Shown: positions 1-18,837 of the stretch, piece after piece
Position numbering within the stretch: position 1 is the stretch's first letter
Layout of the letters: each line of letters opens with the position of its first letter
NCBI RefSeq assembly: GCF_014489475.1
Contig: NZ_CP060820.1
Location: forward strand, 2,248,001-2,312,000
Length of the DNA stretch: 64,000 nucleotides
DNA from: Lysobacter terrestris
GTDB taxonomy: Bacteria; Pseudomonadota; Gammaproteobacteria; Xanthomonadales; Xanthomonadaceae
Direction of reading: 5' to 3'
Program-made: the position numbers and the translations under genes
Notes under the pieces: generated by a model
Database searches by the model: none
What the model was told of the DNA's origin: nothing
What the model saw: the letters and a program-made list of their open reading frames with translations, nothing else

Positions 1-28
1 CGGGCGCGGCCCAAGCGGGGCCGGCGCT

Positions 29-57
29 TTGAGTCCGCCGCCGGCCCCTGCTATACT
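29..57 (+). promoter_or_regulatory. Putative sigma70 promoter for rplK-rplA
   Basis: A -35 like TTGAGT (29-34) and a -10 TATACT (52-57) are separated by 17 bp, close to the sigma70 consensus. Transcription would start near 64 and give a leader of about 155 nt before rplK. In many bacteria the L11 genes lie downstream of secE-nusG; a promoter here would uncouple them. A short GC hairpin (8-12 with 18-22) just upstream could end the preceding gene, but it has no clear T tract. Inference from motifs only. Confidence 0.65.
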
Positions 58-167
58 CGCCGGCTCGCTGCCCAAGGCGCGAGCCACCCGGACCCCCAGC
101 CGCCCCGCAAGGCGGCTGTCGGCGTCTGGAAAGAATGCAAAACGTGAAGCCGGGACACGCGATTTTC

Positions 168-209
168 CCGGTCCGATGGGGAGCCTGAGAACCAGGCGCT
201 AGCACCCGG
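168..209 (+). promoter_or_regulatory. Candidate L1-binding site in the rplK leader
   Basis: A GCCTG/CAGGC stem (183-187 with 193-197) is preceded by GATGGGGA (175-182) and flanked by CCGG at 168-171 and 206-209. The string resembles the L1-binding part of 23S rRNA (GGUGGGAGCCU type). It sits just before the rplK ribosome binding site, where ribosomal protein L1 is known to repress the L11 operon in E. coli. The resemblance was judged by eye; binding is an inference. Confidence 0.45.
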
Positions 210-219
210 AGAGAAGAAA

Positions 220-648
220 ATGGCTAAGAAAGTAGTTGGCTACATCAAGCTTCAGGTCAAGGCCGGCCAGGCCAACCCGTCGCCGCCGGTGGGTCCCGCC
301 CTCGGTCAGCGCGGCCTGAACATCATGGAGTTCTGCAAGGCGTTCAACGCAGCGACCTCCAAGCTCGAGCCGGGTCTGCCGACCCCGGTCATCATCACCG
401 CGTACTCCGACCGTACGTTCACCTTCGTCACCAAGTCGACCCCGGCTTCGGTGCTGCTGAAGAAGGCCGCTGGCATCCAGTCCGGCTCCAAGCGCCCGAA
501 CACCGAGAAGGTCGGCAAGGTCACCCGCAAGCAGCTCGAGGACATCGCCAAGGCGAAGGAAGCCGACCTGACGGCGGCCGACCTCGAGGCGGCGGTGAAG
601 ACGATTGCGGGCTCGGCCCGTTCCATGGGTCTGGTGGTGGAGGGCTAA
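220..648 (+). CDS. rplK: 50S ribosomal protein L11
   Basis: L11 binds the GTPase-associated centre of 23S rRNA at the base of the L7/L12 stalk and takes part in factor-dependent GTP hydrolysis and the stringent response. At 142 aa it has the usual family length. The N-terminal domain carries the [11 protein letters not shown] proline-rich motif (residues about 20-30) and the C-terminal RNA-binding domain follows from about residue 75. A GGAGAG ribosome binding site lies 6-7 bases before the ATG. It is 3 bp upstream of rplA, so the two are clearly cotranscribed and probably both under L1 feedback control. Confidence 0.98.
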   Translation: MAKKVVGYIKLQVKAGQANPSPPVGPALGQRGLNIMEFCKAFNAATSKLEPGLPTPVIITAYSDRTFTFVTKSTPASVLLKKAAGIQSGSKRPNTEKVGKVTRKQLEDIAKAKEADLTAADLEAAVKTIAGSARSMGLVVEG

Positions 649-651
649 GTC

Positions 652-1350
652 ATGGCAATGAACAAGCGACAGAAGGCCATCCTGGCCGCCGTGGTTCCGG
701 GCAAGGCCTACGGCTTTGACGAAGCCGTCAAGATCATCAAGAACGCCACCAAGGCCAAGTTCGTCGAGTCCGTCGACGTCGCCGTGCGCCTGGGCGTGGA
801 CGCGAAGAAGTCCGACCAGCAGGTCCGCGGCTCGACCGTGCTGCCCGCCGGCACCGGCAAGACCGTGCGCGTGGCCGTGTTCGCCCCGGCCGGTGCCAAG
901 GCCGACGAAGCCTTGGCCGCTGGCGCCGACATCGTCGGCATGGACGACCTGGCCGAGAAGATGATGGCCGGCGACCTGAACTACGACGTGGTCATTGCTA
1001 CCCCGGACGCCATGCGCGTCGTCGGTAAGCTGGGCCAGGTCCTGGGCCCGCGCGGCCTGATGCCGAACCCGAAGGTCGGCACCGTTTCGCCGAACGCGGC
1101 CGAAGCCGTGAAGAATGCCAAGGGCGGCCAGGTCCGTTACCGCACCGACAAGGCCGGCATCATCCACTGCACCATCGGCAAGTCGTCCTTCCAGGACGCC
1201 GACCTGAAGGGCAACCTCGAAGCGCTGCTGCATGACCTGATCAAGGCCAAGCCGGCGACCTCGAAGGGCCAGTACCTGCAGAAGATCTCGATCAGCTCGA
1301 CCATGGGCCCCGGCGTGACCGTGGACCAGGCCTCGCTGGCACTGAAGTAA
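652..1350 (+). CDS. rplA: 50S ribosomal protein L1
   Basis: L1 forms the mobile L1 stalk at the tRNA exit site and, in E. coli, represses its own operon by binding the rplK leader. The 232 aa match the family. The core motif [13 protein letters not shown] (about residues 128-140) is intact. The start at 652 gives MAMNKRQK; a second ATG at 658 is possible. It follows rplK by 3 bp. A large hairpin and the L10 leader follow, so rplK-rplA and rplJ-rplL are probably partly separate in expression. Confidence 0.98.
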   Translation: MAMNKRQKAILAAVVPGKAYGFDEAVKIIKNATKAKFVESVDVAVRLGVDAKKSDQQVRGSTVLPAGTGKTVRVAVFAPAGAKADEALAAGADIVGMDDLAEKMMAGDLNYDVVIATPDAMRVVGKLGQVLGPRGLMPNPKVGTVSPNAAEAVKNAKGGQVRYRTDKAGIIHCTIGKSSFQDADLKGNLEALLHDLIKAKPATSKGQYLQKISISSTMGPGVTVDQASLALK

Positions 1351-1376
1351 TTCAGCTTCAAAGCAACATGTTCAAG

Positions 1377-1411
1377 CGCGGGCGGCGTAGCCGCCGCCCG
1401 CGGACGTTTTT
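1377..1411 (+). terminator. Hairpin with T run after rplA
   Basis: A perfect 10-bp GC stem (1377-1386 with 1393-1402) is followed four bases later by TTTTT (1407-1411). It looks like an intrinsic terminator or partial attenuator between rplA and the rplJ leader. The spacer between stem and T run makes full termination uncertain. Confidence 0.55.
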
Positions 1412-1440
1412 GAGGGCGCCGCCGAAGACTCTGGTCCGAA

Positions 1441-1634
1441 GCGAGCCGTCAAAGACCGCAGGCGCGGTCAGCGCGTGACGACGACGGGCACGGAGGCTCG
1501 TACTGGCAGGGAATCGCCGTCGCCACTAGCGGGATCGCTTAATCAGCCTTCGTAAGAAGCAGGCCTGCGTAGATGGTGCAGCCCCCTCTGGAAATTCCGG
1601 AAGGGCCACCACCGGGATGCGCGAGCATCCCCGG
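1441..1634 (+). promoter_or_regulatory. L10 leader (autoregulatory mRNA element upstream of rplJ)
   Basis: The rplA-rplJ gap (1351-1704) holds the conserved parts of the ribosomal L10 leader: AAGACCGCAGGCG (1453-1465), a long-range helix CGCAGGC/GCCTGCG (1457-1463 with 1563-1569), the CTTAATC segment (1538-1544), and GTAGATGGTG (1569-1578), whose TGGTG pairs with CCACCA at 1606-1611. A GNRA-capped hairpin follows (GGGATGC/GCATCCC, 1614-1631, loop GCGA). The L10-(L7/L12)4 complex is known to bind such leaders and block rplJ-rplL translation. Motifs were recognised by eye; a covariance model search would confirm the limits. Confidence 0.8.
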
Positions 1635-1704
1635 CGTCAGGGACGGCGCCGCCCAGGACCGCAAGCGGCAGGAGCCGTGAGCGGAGTTCAATTGGAGGAG
1701 TGCA

Positions 1705-2232
1705 ATGGCTCTCAATCTGTCTCAGAAGCAAGATGTAGTCGCAGAGGTGGCTGAAGTTGCCGCCAAGGCGCACTCCTTGGTCGCAGCCGAGTACGCAGGC
1801 ACCACGGTCAGTCAGATGACCGCGATGCGCAAGCAGGCCCGCGAAACCGGTGTTTTCTTGAAGGTTGTCAAGAACACGCTGGCCGCGCGCGCCGTCGCCG
1901 GCACCGAGTTCGAGGTCGTCAAGGACGTCCTGACCGGTCCGCTGCTGTACGCGTTCTCGCTGGAAGAACCCGGCGCTGCCGGTCGTCTGATCAAGGAAGC
2001 GTCCAAGGGCAACGACAAGCTCAAGGCCAAGGTCGTCTCGGTGGAAGGCAAGCTGCTGCCCGCCGCGCACGTCGAAGTCCTGGCCTCGCTGCCGACCCGC
2101 GAACAGGCCCTGTCCATGCTGGCCCGCGTCCTCGCCGAACCCGCAAGCATGTTTGCCCGCGCCGTCAAGGCCGTGGCGGACAAGCAGGGTGGTGGCGAAG
2201 CCGCACCGGCGGAAGCTGCTGCCGAAGCCTGA
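1705..2232 (+). CDS. rplJ: 50S ribosomal protein L10
   Basis: L10 anchors the L7/L12 dimers to 23S rRNA and forms the stalk base. The protein is 175 aa; its N-terminal RNA-binding domain begins [15 protein letters not shown], and the Ala-rich C-terminal helix carries the L7/L12 sites. A GGAGGA ribosome binding site precedes the ATG. It is followed by rplL after 61 bp, and the two should be controlled together by the upstream L10 leader. The tail PAEAAAEA is low-complexity, as is usual. Confidence 0.97.
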   Translation: MALNLSQKQDVVAEVAEVAAKAHSLVAAEYAGTTVSQMTAMRKQARETGVFLKVVKNTLAARAVAGTEFEVVKDVLTGPLLYAFSLEEPGAAGRLIKEASKGNDKLKAKVVSVEGKLLPAAHVEVLASLPTREQALSMLARVLAEPASMFARAVKAVADKQGGGEAAPAEAAAEA

Positions 2233-2293
2233 GTTCGCTGACGCGACTTACTAACCGAATCGCAAGACCACAAATTTTCCAGAGGTAATCAAA

Positions 2294-2662
2294 ATGTCCC
2301 TTTCCAACGAACAGATCGTCGACGCCATCGCCGCCAAGTCGCTGATGGAAGTGATGGACCTGGTCAAGGCCATCGAAGAGAAGTTCGGCGTCACCGCCGC
2401 TGCTCCGGTCATGATGGCCGGCCCGGCCGCCGCCGCCGCTCCGGTCGAAGAGCAGACCGAATTCACCGTCGTGCTGAAGAGCGCCGGCGAGAAGAAGGTC
2501 GACGTGATCAAGGCCGTCCGCGCCATCACCGGCCTGGGCCTGAAGGAAGCCAAGGACCTCACCGAGGCCGGTGGCGTCCTGAAGGAAGCCGTGTCGAAGG
2601 ACGACGCTGCCAAGTTCAAGAAGGAACTGGAAGCTGCTGGCGCGACCGTCGAGGTCAAGTAA
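2294..2662 (+). CDS. rplL: 50S ribosomal protein L7/L12
   Basis: L7/L12 is the multicopy stalk protein that recruits elongation factors and stimulates their GTPase. At 122 aa it shows the N-terminal dimerisation domain (about 1-35), an Ala/Pro-rich hinge (about 37-52) and the compact C-terminal domain with [10 protein letters not shown], the helix that contacts EF-G and EF-Tu. An AGAGG ribosome binding site lies before the ATG. The gene is followed by a terminator-like attenuator before rpoB, which fits the need for about four L7/L12 per ribosome but far less polymerase. Confidence 0.98.
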   Translation: MSLSNEQIVDAIAAKSLMEVMDLVKAIEEKFGVTAAAPVMMAGPAAAAAPVEEQTEFTVVLKSAGEKKVDVIKAVRAITGLGLKEAKDLTEAGGVLKEAVSKDDAAKFKKELEAAGATVEVK

Positions 2663-2702
2663 GCAGTATCCGTGTCGCCGGATTCCATCGGCGACCACTG
2701 AG

Positions 2703-2729
2703 GGCTGGGACCGCAAGGTCCCGGCCTTT
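2703..2729 (+). terminator. Attenuator hairpin between rplL and rpoB
   Basis: A 10-bp stem (2703-2712 with 2717-2726, one G-T pair) is capped by a GCAA tetraloop and followed by TTT. Partial termination at this point is well known in E. coli, where it lowers rpoBC transcription relative to rplJL. The T run is short, which suits an attenuator rather than a full terminator. Confidence 0.65.
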
Positions 2730-2756
2730 GGCCGTTGTTGAAGTGCTGCAAGTTGT

Positions 2757-2843
2757 GACCCGGATGGAGGCGCATCGCGCCGTAACCCGGGAGTCGTAGA
2801 TCCACGCGACCCGGATCCGCTTCGTTTCATCCGGGCCAAGGCG
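2757..2843 (+). repeat. REP-like palindromic element in the rplL-rpoB gap
   Basis: Two palindromic units built on ACCCGGAT ... ATCCGGG or ACCCGGG lie side by side (about 2757-2793 and 2808-2836). Another copy of the same style (CCGGGTAAGCGCAGCG / CTTATCCGGGCTAC) occurs at 57510-57590 in this window, which supports a dispersed repeat family rather than a gene-specific leader. Family assignment is by eye. Confidence 0.5.
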
Positions 2844-2862
2844 GTACAGCGAAGCAGGAAAT

Positions 2863-2934
2863 CCAACCTGAGTTGGTAGTTGGAAGCAGCTGTAGAGGGC
2901 GTGCGGGTGCCGGCAATACCCGCGGCTTCCAACT
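2863..2934 (+). other. Potential switching stem-loops in the rpoB leader
   Basis: A perfect 10-bp stem AGTTGGAAGC/GCTTCCAACT (2878-2887 with 2925-2934) encloses an inner stem GCGGGT/ACCCGC (2903-2908 with 2918-2923). Just upstream, CCAAC (2863-2867) can pair with GTTGG at 2872-2876, or compete for GTTGG at 2879-2883. The arrangement could form alternative structures. The rest of the gap to rpoB (2935-3137) shows no gene and no convincing promoter. Function unknown. Confidence 0.4.
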
Positions 2935-3137
2935 GACAGTTCAAATCTCTCCCTAGGGATTTGTGATTCGAGACCAGCGATTCGTCGTAGCCAAAGCCGT
3001 CATCCCGAGCGTCACCCGGGCTTGCTTTGGTTGTTGTCCCAGAACAGCAGATTCCTCGCTGTGATCGGGACGGCAAAAAACGATTCCTGATTTCCGATCC
3101 CAACTCCCGGCTCCAAAAACAGAGGCGGCAGCTCCCC

Positions 3138-7307
<4,170 letters not shown>

Positions 7308-7402
7308 GCCACGGACGGGAAGCGCAGCGGAACGCGCGCTTCCCGCTCCACTGATTCAGCGATCCACAGCCCTCGACGAATTCCTCCTTCCGGAGAAAAC
7401 AA

Positions 7403-11623
<4,221 letters not shown>

Positions 11624-11634
11624 GCAGCACGGCG

Positions 11635-11654
11635 CCCCCGCCATCCGGCGGGGG
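11635..11654 (+). terminator. GC hairpin after rpoC
   Basis: An 8-bp stem CCCCCGCC/GGCGGGGG with an ATCC loop begins 12 bp after the rpoC stop. There is no T tract, so it may protect the 3' end or assist termination rather than being a full intrinsic terminator. The whole rpoC-rpsL gap is 11624-12023 and holds this hairpin and a promoter, but no gene. Confidence 0.4.
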
Positions 11655-11723
11655 TGCTCCGACCGCCACCCGGCCCCGCCGGGCTGTGGAAGGGAGGCCG
11701 AAGGCGCCGCAGGGCGCCCCGGC

Positions 11724-11752
11724 TACAAAACGGCAAAAAAGCGCGTTATACT
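11724..11752 (+). promoter_or_regulatory. Putative promoter of the str operon
   Basis: A strong -10 TATACT (11747-11752) lies in an A-rich, locally AT-rich patch; the best -35 at 17 bp is TACAAA (11724-11729), a weak match. The start would be near 11759, giving a leader of about 265 nt before rpsL. It is the only good promoter signal in the rpoC-rpsL gap, so it is the likely start of rpsL-rpsG-fusA-tuf transcription. Confidence 0.55.
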
Positions 11753-12023
11753 TCCGCGCTTTCCGACGGGCAGCCCTCCGGGCTGGTGCCGTCCAGATCA
11801 CCAAAAGAGGCGCACGGAGCGCCTCGTGTTGGGCCCAGGGTAGGGCGGGATCGCTGAGTTTCCCGGGCGCGCATGCGCGTTCGGGCGGATAGTCCGCGCT
11901 GGCGATGAAACGCCAGGCGCGGGCTATGTGCTTTCGTCTCGGCGGTCCGGAGCATTCCGGGCTGCCGAATCGTTTTTCCAGAAGTTTCACCCCAGGCTCC
12001 GGCCTTCAATCAAAGAGTCACAG

Positions 12024-12398
12024 ATGGCGACGATCAATCAGCTGGTGCGCAAGCCGCGCAGCCCTGAAACCTACAAGAGCGCCTCGCCGGCGCTGGCGAA
12101 CTGCCCGCAGCGTCGTGGCGTTTGCACCCGCGTCTACACCACCACCCCGAAGAAGCCGAACTCGGCTCTGCGCAAGGTGGCCAAGGTGCGCCTGACCAAC
12201 GGTTACGAAGTCATTTCGTACATCGGCGGCGAAGGCCACAACCTGCAGGAGCACAGCGTGGTGCTGATCCGCGGCGGCCGCGTCAAGGACCTCCCGGGTG
12301 TGCGTTACCACACCGTGCGCGGTTCGCTCGACGCCGCTGGCGTGACCAAGCGTCGCCAGAGCCGTTCGAAGTACGGCGCCAAGCGCCCGAAGTCCTGA
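12024..12398 (+). CDS. rpsL: 30S ribosomal protein S12
   Basis: S12 sits at the decoding centre and controls tRNA selection. The start at 12024 ([12 protein letters not shown]) gives the standard 124 aa; an in-frame ATG at 11928 only adds non-conserved residues. Lys43 (TTPKKPNS) and Lys88 (GGRVKDLPG), the usual streptomycin resistance positions, are wild type. It is the first gene of the str cluster, followed by rpsG after 74 bp; that gap holds a small hairpin (GCCGCT/AGCGGC, 12421-12426 with 12435-12440) in the place where S7 binds its mRNA in E. coli. Confidence 0.98.
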   Translation: MATINQLVRKPRSPETYKSASPALANCPQRRGVCTRVYTTTPKKPNSALRKVAKVRLTNGYEVISYIGGEGHNLQEHSVVLIRGGRVKDLPGVRYHTVRGSLDAAGVTKRRQSRSKYGAKRPKS

Positions 12399-12472
12399 TC
12401 CAGGGCCCAACAGATTTCGCGCCGCTGCATCCGTAGCGGCTTCGTCAAAAGATTTAGCAAAAGGTACGCACC

Positions 12473-12940
12473 ATGTCGCGTAAAGGTTCCACCCCGCAGC
12501 GTTCGGTTCTGCCCGATCCCAAGCACGGCAGCGAGACGATCGCGCGCTTCATCAACATGGTCATGCAGAGCGGCAAGAAGTCGATCGCTGAAAAGATCGT
12601 CTATGGCGCCATGGACGTGATCAGCGAAAAGAACGCCAACGCCGTCGAGCTGATCGAGAAGGCGCTGGGCAACGTGTCCCCGGCGGTCGAGGTCAAGTCC
12701 CGCCGCGTCGGTGGCGCGACCTACCAGGTGCCGGTCGAAGTGCGCGCTTCCCGCCGCCTCGCCCTGGCGATGCGCTGGCTGATCGATTCGGCCCGCAAGC
12801 GTGGCGAAAACAGCATGCCGCGCAAGCTGGCTGCTGAACTCCTGGATGCTTCCGAAAACCGTGGTGGCGCGATCAAGAAGCGCGAAGAAACCCACCGCAT
12901 GGCGGAAGCGAACAAGGCGTTCGCCCACTACCGCTGGTAA
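12473..12940 (+). CDS. rpsG: 30S ribosomal protein S7
   Basis: S7 nucleates assembly of the 30S head by binding the 3' domain of 16S rRNA and contacts the E-site tRNA. At 155 aa it has the usual length, begins [17 protein letters not shown] and ends [15 protein letters not shown]. In E. coli it represses the str operon by binding the rpsL-rpsG junction. The following 170-bp gap to fusA is longer than in many relatives and carries two hairpins. Confidence 0.98.
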   Translation: MSRKGSTPQRSVLPDPKHGSETIARFINMVMQSGKKSIAEKIVYGAMDVISEKNANAVELIEKALGNVSPAVEVKSRRVGGATYQVPVEVRASRRLALAMRWLIDSARKRGENSMPRKLAAELLDASENRGGAIKKREETHRMAEANKAFAHYRW

Positions 12941-12989
12941 TCCCGTCGACGGCGCCGGTAGCGGCCGTCCGGAACCAGTAGTAAGCCGT

Positions 12990-13036
12990 GGCGACGTGAT
13001 CGTCGCCCGGCAAATCGGGGGCCGCCGCGAGGCGGC
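12990..13036 (+). other. Two hairpins in the rpsG-fusA gap
   Basis: GGCGACG/CGTCGCC (12990-12996 with 13001-13007, loop TGAT) and GCCGCC/GGCGGC (13021-13026 with 13031-13036, loop GCGA) follow each other. There is no T tract, so termination is unlikely. They may be a repeat remnant or an mRNA processing or stability element. Confidence 0.35.
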
Positions 13037-13110
13037 GTCCGGCCATCTGCAGATCGTCGGCTTCGGCCGGTGAATCTCAGCAACCAGATCGCAAACAAAG
13101 AGAGTGTCCC

Positions 13111-15228
<2,118 letters not shown>

Positions 15229-15321
15229 GCGGTCAGTTTTAAGTGGGGTGGGGATCCGGTAACGGTTCCCCGCTCCGGAACCACTAATCCCGTTTCAACA
15301 AGTACTAAAGAGAGACATACC

Positions 15322-16512
15322 ATGGCTAAGGGTAAGTTCGAGCGCACCAAGCCCCACGTAAACGTCGGCACGATCGGCCACGTGGACCACGGCAAGACCA
15401 CGCTGACGGCAGCGCTGACCAAGGTGGGCGCGGAACGTTTCGGTGGCGAATTCAAGGCCTACGACGCGATCGACGCGGCGCCGGAAGAGAAGGCGCGCGG
15501 CATCACGATCTCGACGGCGCACGTCGAGTACGAAAGCCCGAACCGTCACTACGCGCACGTGGACTGCCCGGGCCACGCCGACTACGTGAAGAACATGATC
15601 ACCGGTGCCGCCCAGATGGACGGCGCGATCCTGGTGTGCTCGGCCGCTGACGGCCCGATGCCGCAGACGCGCGAGCACATCCTGCTGTCGCGCCAGGTGG
15701 GCGTGCCGTACATCGTCGTGTACCTGAACAAGGCCGACATGGTGGACGACGCCGAGCTGCTGGAACTGGTCGAGATGGAAGTGCGTGAACTTCTGTCGAA
15801 GTACGAGTTCCCGGGCGACGACACCCCGATCATCCACGGCTCGGCCCGCATGGCGCTGGAAGGCGACCAGTCGGAAATCGGCGTGCCGTCGATCATCAAG
15901 CTGGTGGAAGCGCTGGACACCTGGATCCCGGAACCGGAGCGCGCGATCGACAAGCCGTTCCTGATGCCGGTGGAAGACGTGTTCTCGATCTCGGGCCGCG
16001 GCACCGTGGTGACCGGTCGTATCGAGCGCGGCGTGATCAAGGTGGGCGACGAAATCGAAATCGTCGGCATCCGTCCGACCCAGAAGAGCACGGTCACGGG
16101 CGTGGAAATGTTCCGCAAGCTGCTGGACCAGGGCCAGGCGGGCGACAACGCCGGCCTGCTGCTGCGCGGCACCAAGCGTGACGACGTGGAGCGCGGCCAG
16201 GTGCTGGCCAAGCCGGGTTCGATCACCCCGCACACCGACTTCGAAGGCGAGGTCTACGTGCTGTCGAAGGACGAAGGCGGTCGTCACACCCCGTTCTTCA
16301 AGGGCTACCGTCCGCAGTTCTACTTCCGCACGACCGACATCACCGGTGCGGTGCAGCTGCCGGAAGGCGTCGAGATGGTCATGCCGGGCGACAACATTAA
16401 GATGGTGGTCACCCTGATCAACCCGGTGGCGATGGACGAAGGCCTGCGTTTCGCGATCCGCGAAGGCGGCCGTACCGTCGGCGCCGGCGTGGTCTCGAAG
16501 ATCCTGAAGTAA
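15322..16512 (+). CDS. tuf: Elongation factor Tu
   Basis: GTPase that delivers aminoacyl-tRNA to the ribosome. It is 396 aa, with GHVDHGKT (19-26), DCPGH (81-85) and NKAD (136-139) intact. It closes the str cluster. The 93-bp fusA-tuf gap has an imperfect hairpin (15250-15271). Many relatives carry a second tuf upstream of the secE-nusG-rplK region, which would lie outside this window; whether one exists here cannot be seen. Confidence 0.97.
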   Translation: MAKGKFERTKPHVNVGTIGHVDHGKTTLTAALTKVGAERFGGEFKAYDAIDAAPEEKARGITISTAHVEYESPNRHYAHVDCPGHADYVKNMITGAAQMDGAILVCSAADGPMPQTREHILLSRQVGVPYIVVYLNKADMVDDAELLELVEMEVRELLSKYEFPGDDTPIIHGSARMALEGDQSEIGVPSIIKLVEALDTWIPEPERAIDKPFLMPVEDVFSISGRGTVVTGRIERGVIKVGDEIEIVGIRPTQKSTVTGVEMFRKLLDQGQAGDNAGLLLRGTKRDDVERGQVLAKPGSITPHTDFEGEVYVLSKDEGGRHTPFFKGYRPQFYFRTTDITGAVQLPEGVEMVMPGDNIKMVVTLINPVAMDEGLRFAIREGGRTVGAGVVSKILK

Positions 16513-16551
16513 GGGTTGTTCCGGCCCAGGCCGGAATGACTCCCGTCGCTC

Positions 16552-16571
16552 GACCGGCCTTCGGGCCGGTC
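16552..16571 (+). terminator. Hairpin after tuf
   Basis: A perfect 8-bp stem GACCGGCC/GGCCGGTC with a TTCG tetraloop lies 39 bp after the tuf stop. It is very stable but lacks a T tract. It probably marks the 3' end of the str transcript or resists exonucleases; full termination is uncertain. Confidence 0.45.
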
Positions 16572-16587
16572 AGCGTCGGGGCAGGGA

Positions 16588-16625
16588 CGATGGGCTTGCA
16601 AAAGCCCATCGATACCCCCTAGAAT
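16588..16625 (+). promoter_or_regulatory. Putative S10 operon promoter overlapping a hairpin
   Basis: TTGCAA (16596-16601) and TAGAAT (16620-16625) are spaced by 18 bp and form a reasonable sigma70 promoter. The -35 lies inside a perfect 10-bp stem (16588-16597 with 16602-16611, loop GCAA). Transcription would start near 16632 and give a leader of about 315 nt before rpsJ, long enough for feedback control such as the L4 control known in E. coli. Confidence 0.55.
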
Positions 16626-16851
16626 GCAAGACCCTCGCGGCCAGCCGTCAATCGGACGGTCGCGAACCAGCGAAATGAGGCGCAGGACGCGCTTCGTTTT
16701 CGCCAGACAGGGAAATGTCGCGCGGCAGCGCTCCGTCCGTTCCGAAAGATAGTTCGGGACATATATGGCGGGGCTGTTTGCGCGTTCATGACTTCCAGTC
16801 TGGGCGGATCGGGCAACCGGTCTGCCTTTGTTTTTGAAGGTTTTCCGGGGC

Positions 16852-16917
16852 TTGGTGCGATCCCGGGGAAGTTCGAGCACCAAAGTCCAGGGGTTCGGCA
16901 CACCCAGTTGCCGAACC
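16852..16917 (+). promoter_or_regulatory. Two stem-loops in the S10 leader
   Basis: TTGGTGC/GCACCAA (16852-16858 with 16877-16883) and GGTTCGGCA/TGCCGAACC (16892-16900 with 16909-16917) lie directly upstream of the rpsJ ribosome binding site (GAAGGAG, 16932-16938). In E. coli, leader hairpins at this place mediate L4 autogenous control; I see no sequence match to that leader, so a role is inference. The rest of 16513-16946 holds no gene. Confidence 0.4.
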
Positions 16918-16946
16918 TGTCGCTCTTTAACGAAGGAGTTTCCGCC

Positions 16947-17258
16947 ATGGCGGACCAAAAGATCCGGATTCGGCTGAAGGCGTACGATCATCGTCTGATC
17001 GATCGCTCGGCCAGCGAGATCGTCGAAACGGCAAAGCGCACCGGTGCCCAGGTCAAGGGCCCGATCCCGCTGCCTACGAAGATCGAGCGTTACACCGTCC
17101 TGGTGTCCCCGCACGTCGACAAGGACGCGCGTGACCAGTACGAGACCCGCACGCACAAGCGCGTGCTCGACATCGTCGACCCCAACGACAAGACCGTGGA
17201 CGCGCTGATGAAGCTCGAACTCGCGGCGGGCGTCGACGTGCAGATCAAGCTGACCTGA
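16947..17258 (+). CDS. rpsJ: 30S ribosomal protein S10
   Basis: S10 (NusE) is a 30S head protein that also joins NusB in antitermination complexes. I chose the ATG at 16947 ([15 protein letters not shown]), which gives the standard 103 aa and has AAGGAG at a good distance; an in-frame ATG at 16788 lies in the leader. It is the first gene of the S10 cluster, followed by rplC after 11 bp. Confidence 0.98.
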   Translation: MADQKIRIRLKAYDHRLIDRSASEIVETAKRTGAQVKGPIPLPTKIERYTVLVSPHVDKDARDQYETRTHKRVLDIVDPNDKTVDALMKLELAAGVDVQIKLT

Positions 17259-17269
17259 GGACGATCGAG

Positions 17270-17926
17270 ATGAGCGCGAAGAAGTATTCGCTCGGCATCG
17301 TCGGTCGCAAGGCCGGCATGAGCCGTTTCTTCACCGCCGACGGCAAGTCGGTTCCGGTGACCCTGATCGAAGCCACCCCGAACCGCATCACCCAGATCAA
17401 GACGGTTGAATCCGACGGCTACAGCGCCGTGCAGGTGACCGCTGGCGTGAAGCGCGCTTCGCTGCTGAGCAAGCCGGAAACCGGTCACCTGGCCAAGGCC
17501 AAGGTCGACGCCGGTCGCGGCCTGTGGGAGCTGCGCGTCGAAGCCGACCAGATCGGTGGCTTCGAAGTCGGCGGCGAGATCAAGGCTGACATTTTCGAAG
17601 CCGGCCAGATCGTCGACGTCCAGGGCGTCACGAAGGGCAAGGGCTTCCAGGGCACCATCAAGCGCTGGAACTTCACCATGGGTGACGCCACCCACGGTAA
17701 CTCGCTGTCGCACCGCTCGCCGGGCTCCATCGGCCAGCGCCAGACGCCGGGTCGCGTGTTCCCGGGCAAGAAGATGTCCGGCCACATGGGTGACGTGCAG
17801 CAGACGACGCAGGGCCTGGAAGTGGTCAAGGTCGACGCCGAGCGCGGCCTGATCGCGATCAAGGGCGCGGTTCCGGGGGCTCCGGGCGGCGACGTGATCG
17901 TGCGTCCGTCGAGCAAGGGAGTCTGA
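17270..17926 (+). CDS. rplC: 50S ribosomal protein L3
   Basis: L3 is an early assembly protein whose extension reaches toward the peptidyl transferase centre. At 218 aa it contains [18 protein letters not shown] (about 156-173), the conserved loop whose glutamine is methylated by PrmB in E. coli. It is packed tightly with neighbours: 11 bp after rpsJ and 2 bp before rplD. Confidence 0.98.
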   Translation: MSAKKYSLGIVGRKAGMSRFFTADGKSVPVTLIEATPNRITQIKTVESDGYSAVQVTAGVKRASLLSKPETGHLAKAKVDAGRGLWELRVEADQIGGFEVGGEIKADIFEAGQIVDVQGVTKGKGFQGTIKRWNFTMGDATHGNSLSHRSPGSIGQRQTPGRVFPGKKMSGHMGDVQQTTQGLEVVKVDAERGLIAIKGAVPGAPGGDVIVRPSSKGV

Positions 17927-17928
17927 TA

Positions 17929-18534
17929 ATGGAACTCGCAATCACCAATAGCAGCAAGACGCTGTCGGTTTCCGACGCCATCTTCGGCCGCGAATTCAGC
18001 GAAGACCTGGTCCACCAGGTGGTCGTTGCCTACCGCAACGCCGGTCGCGCCGGCACCAAGGCGCAGAAGACCCGCGCCGAAGTCAACGGCACGACCAAGA
18101 AGTCGAAGAAGCAGAAGGGCGGCGGTGCGCGTCACGGCGCGCTGACGGCTCCGATCTTCGTCGGCGGCGGCGTGACCTTCGCGGCCAAGCCGCGCAGCTT
18201 CGCGCAGAAGGTCAATCGCAAGATGTACCGCGCCGCGATCGCCGCGATCCTGTCCGAGCTGAACCGCCAGGGCCGCATCAAGGTCGTCGAGTCCTTCGAT
18301 GTCGAAGCCGCGAAGACCTCGGGCCTCGTCGCCAAGCTCAAGGGCCTGGAAGTCGGCAAGCGTCCGCTGATCGTTACCGAAGACGCCAACGAGAACCTGT
18401 ACCTCTCGGCGCGCAACCTGCCGTACGTCGAAGTGCGTGACGTCCAGGGCCTGGATCCGGTTGCCCTCGTCGGCGCCGACTCGGTCGTGGTCACCGCCGA
18501 CGCGGTTAAGAAGATCGAGGAGTGGCTGGCATGA
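17929..18534 (+). CDS. rplD: 50S ribosomal protein L4
   Basis: L4 lines the exit tunnel with its extended loop (here the [14 protein letters not shown] stretch, about residues 57-70) and in E. coli is the autogenous repressor of the S10 operon. It is 201 aa, as in E. coli. Its stop overlaps the rplW start (ATGA at 18531-18534), so the two are translationally coupled. Confidence 0.98.
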   Translation: MELAITNSSKTLSVSDAIFGREFSEDLVHQVVVAYRNAGRAGTKAQKTRAEVNGTTKKSKKQKGGGARHGALTAPIFVGGGVTFAAKPRSFAQKVNRKMYRAAIAAILSELNRQGRIKVVESFDVEAAKTSGLVAKLKGLEVGKRPLIVTEDANENLYLSARNLPYVEVRDVQGLDPVALVGADSVVVTADAVKKIEEWLA

Positions 18535-18827
18535 ACGACGCCGAGCTCTACAGCATCATCCGCGCGCCGCGCGTGTCTGAAAAGACCGCGCGCCTGCAGG
18601 AAGTTTCCAACCAATACGTCTTCGAAGTCGCGAACGAAGCAACCAAGGCCGACATCAAGGTCGCCGTGGAAAAGCTGTTCGCCGTCAAGGTCGAAGCGGT
18701 CAACGTCGTGAACGTGAAGGGCAAGAACAAGTCCTTCAAGTTCCGTTCGGGCCGCCGCGGCGATTGGCGCAAGGCGTACGTGACGCTGGCCGAAGGCCAG
18801 TCGATCGACGTGATGGCCACGGCCTGA
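18531..18827 (+). CDS. rplW: 50S ribosomal protein L23
   Basis: L23 lies at the tunnel exit and docks trigger factor and SRP. The ATG at 18531 overlaps the rplD stop and has GAGGAG (18517-18522) at 8 bp; a GTG at 18522 would fall on that Shine-Dalgarno sequence, so I reject it. The product is 98 aa with [11 protein letters not shown] near the N-terminus, the family hallmark. Confidence 0.97.
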   Translation: MNDAELYSIIRAPRVSEKTARLQEVSNQYVFEVANEATKADIKVAVEKLFAVKVEAVNVVNVKGKNKSFKFRSGRRGDWRKAYVTLAEGQSIDVMATA

Positions 18828-18837
18828 GGACTGATCC

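Noticed and set aside
3027-3137. 37-codon N-terminal extension of RpoB
   Set aside because: Not conserved in RpoB; ATG 3138 matches family starts.
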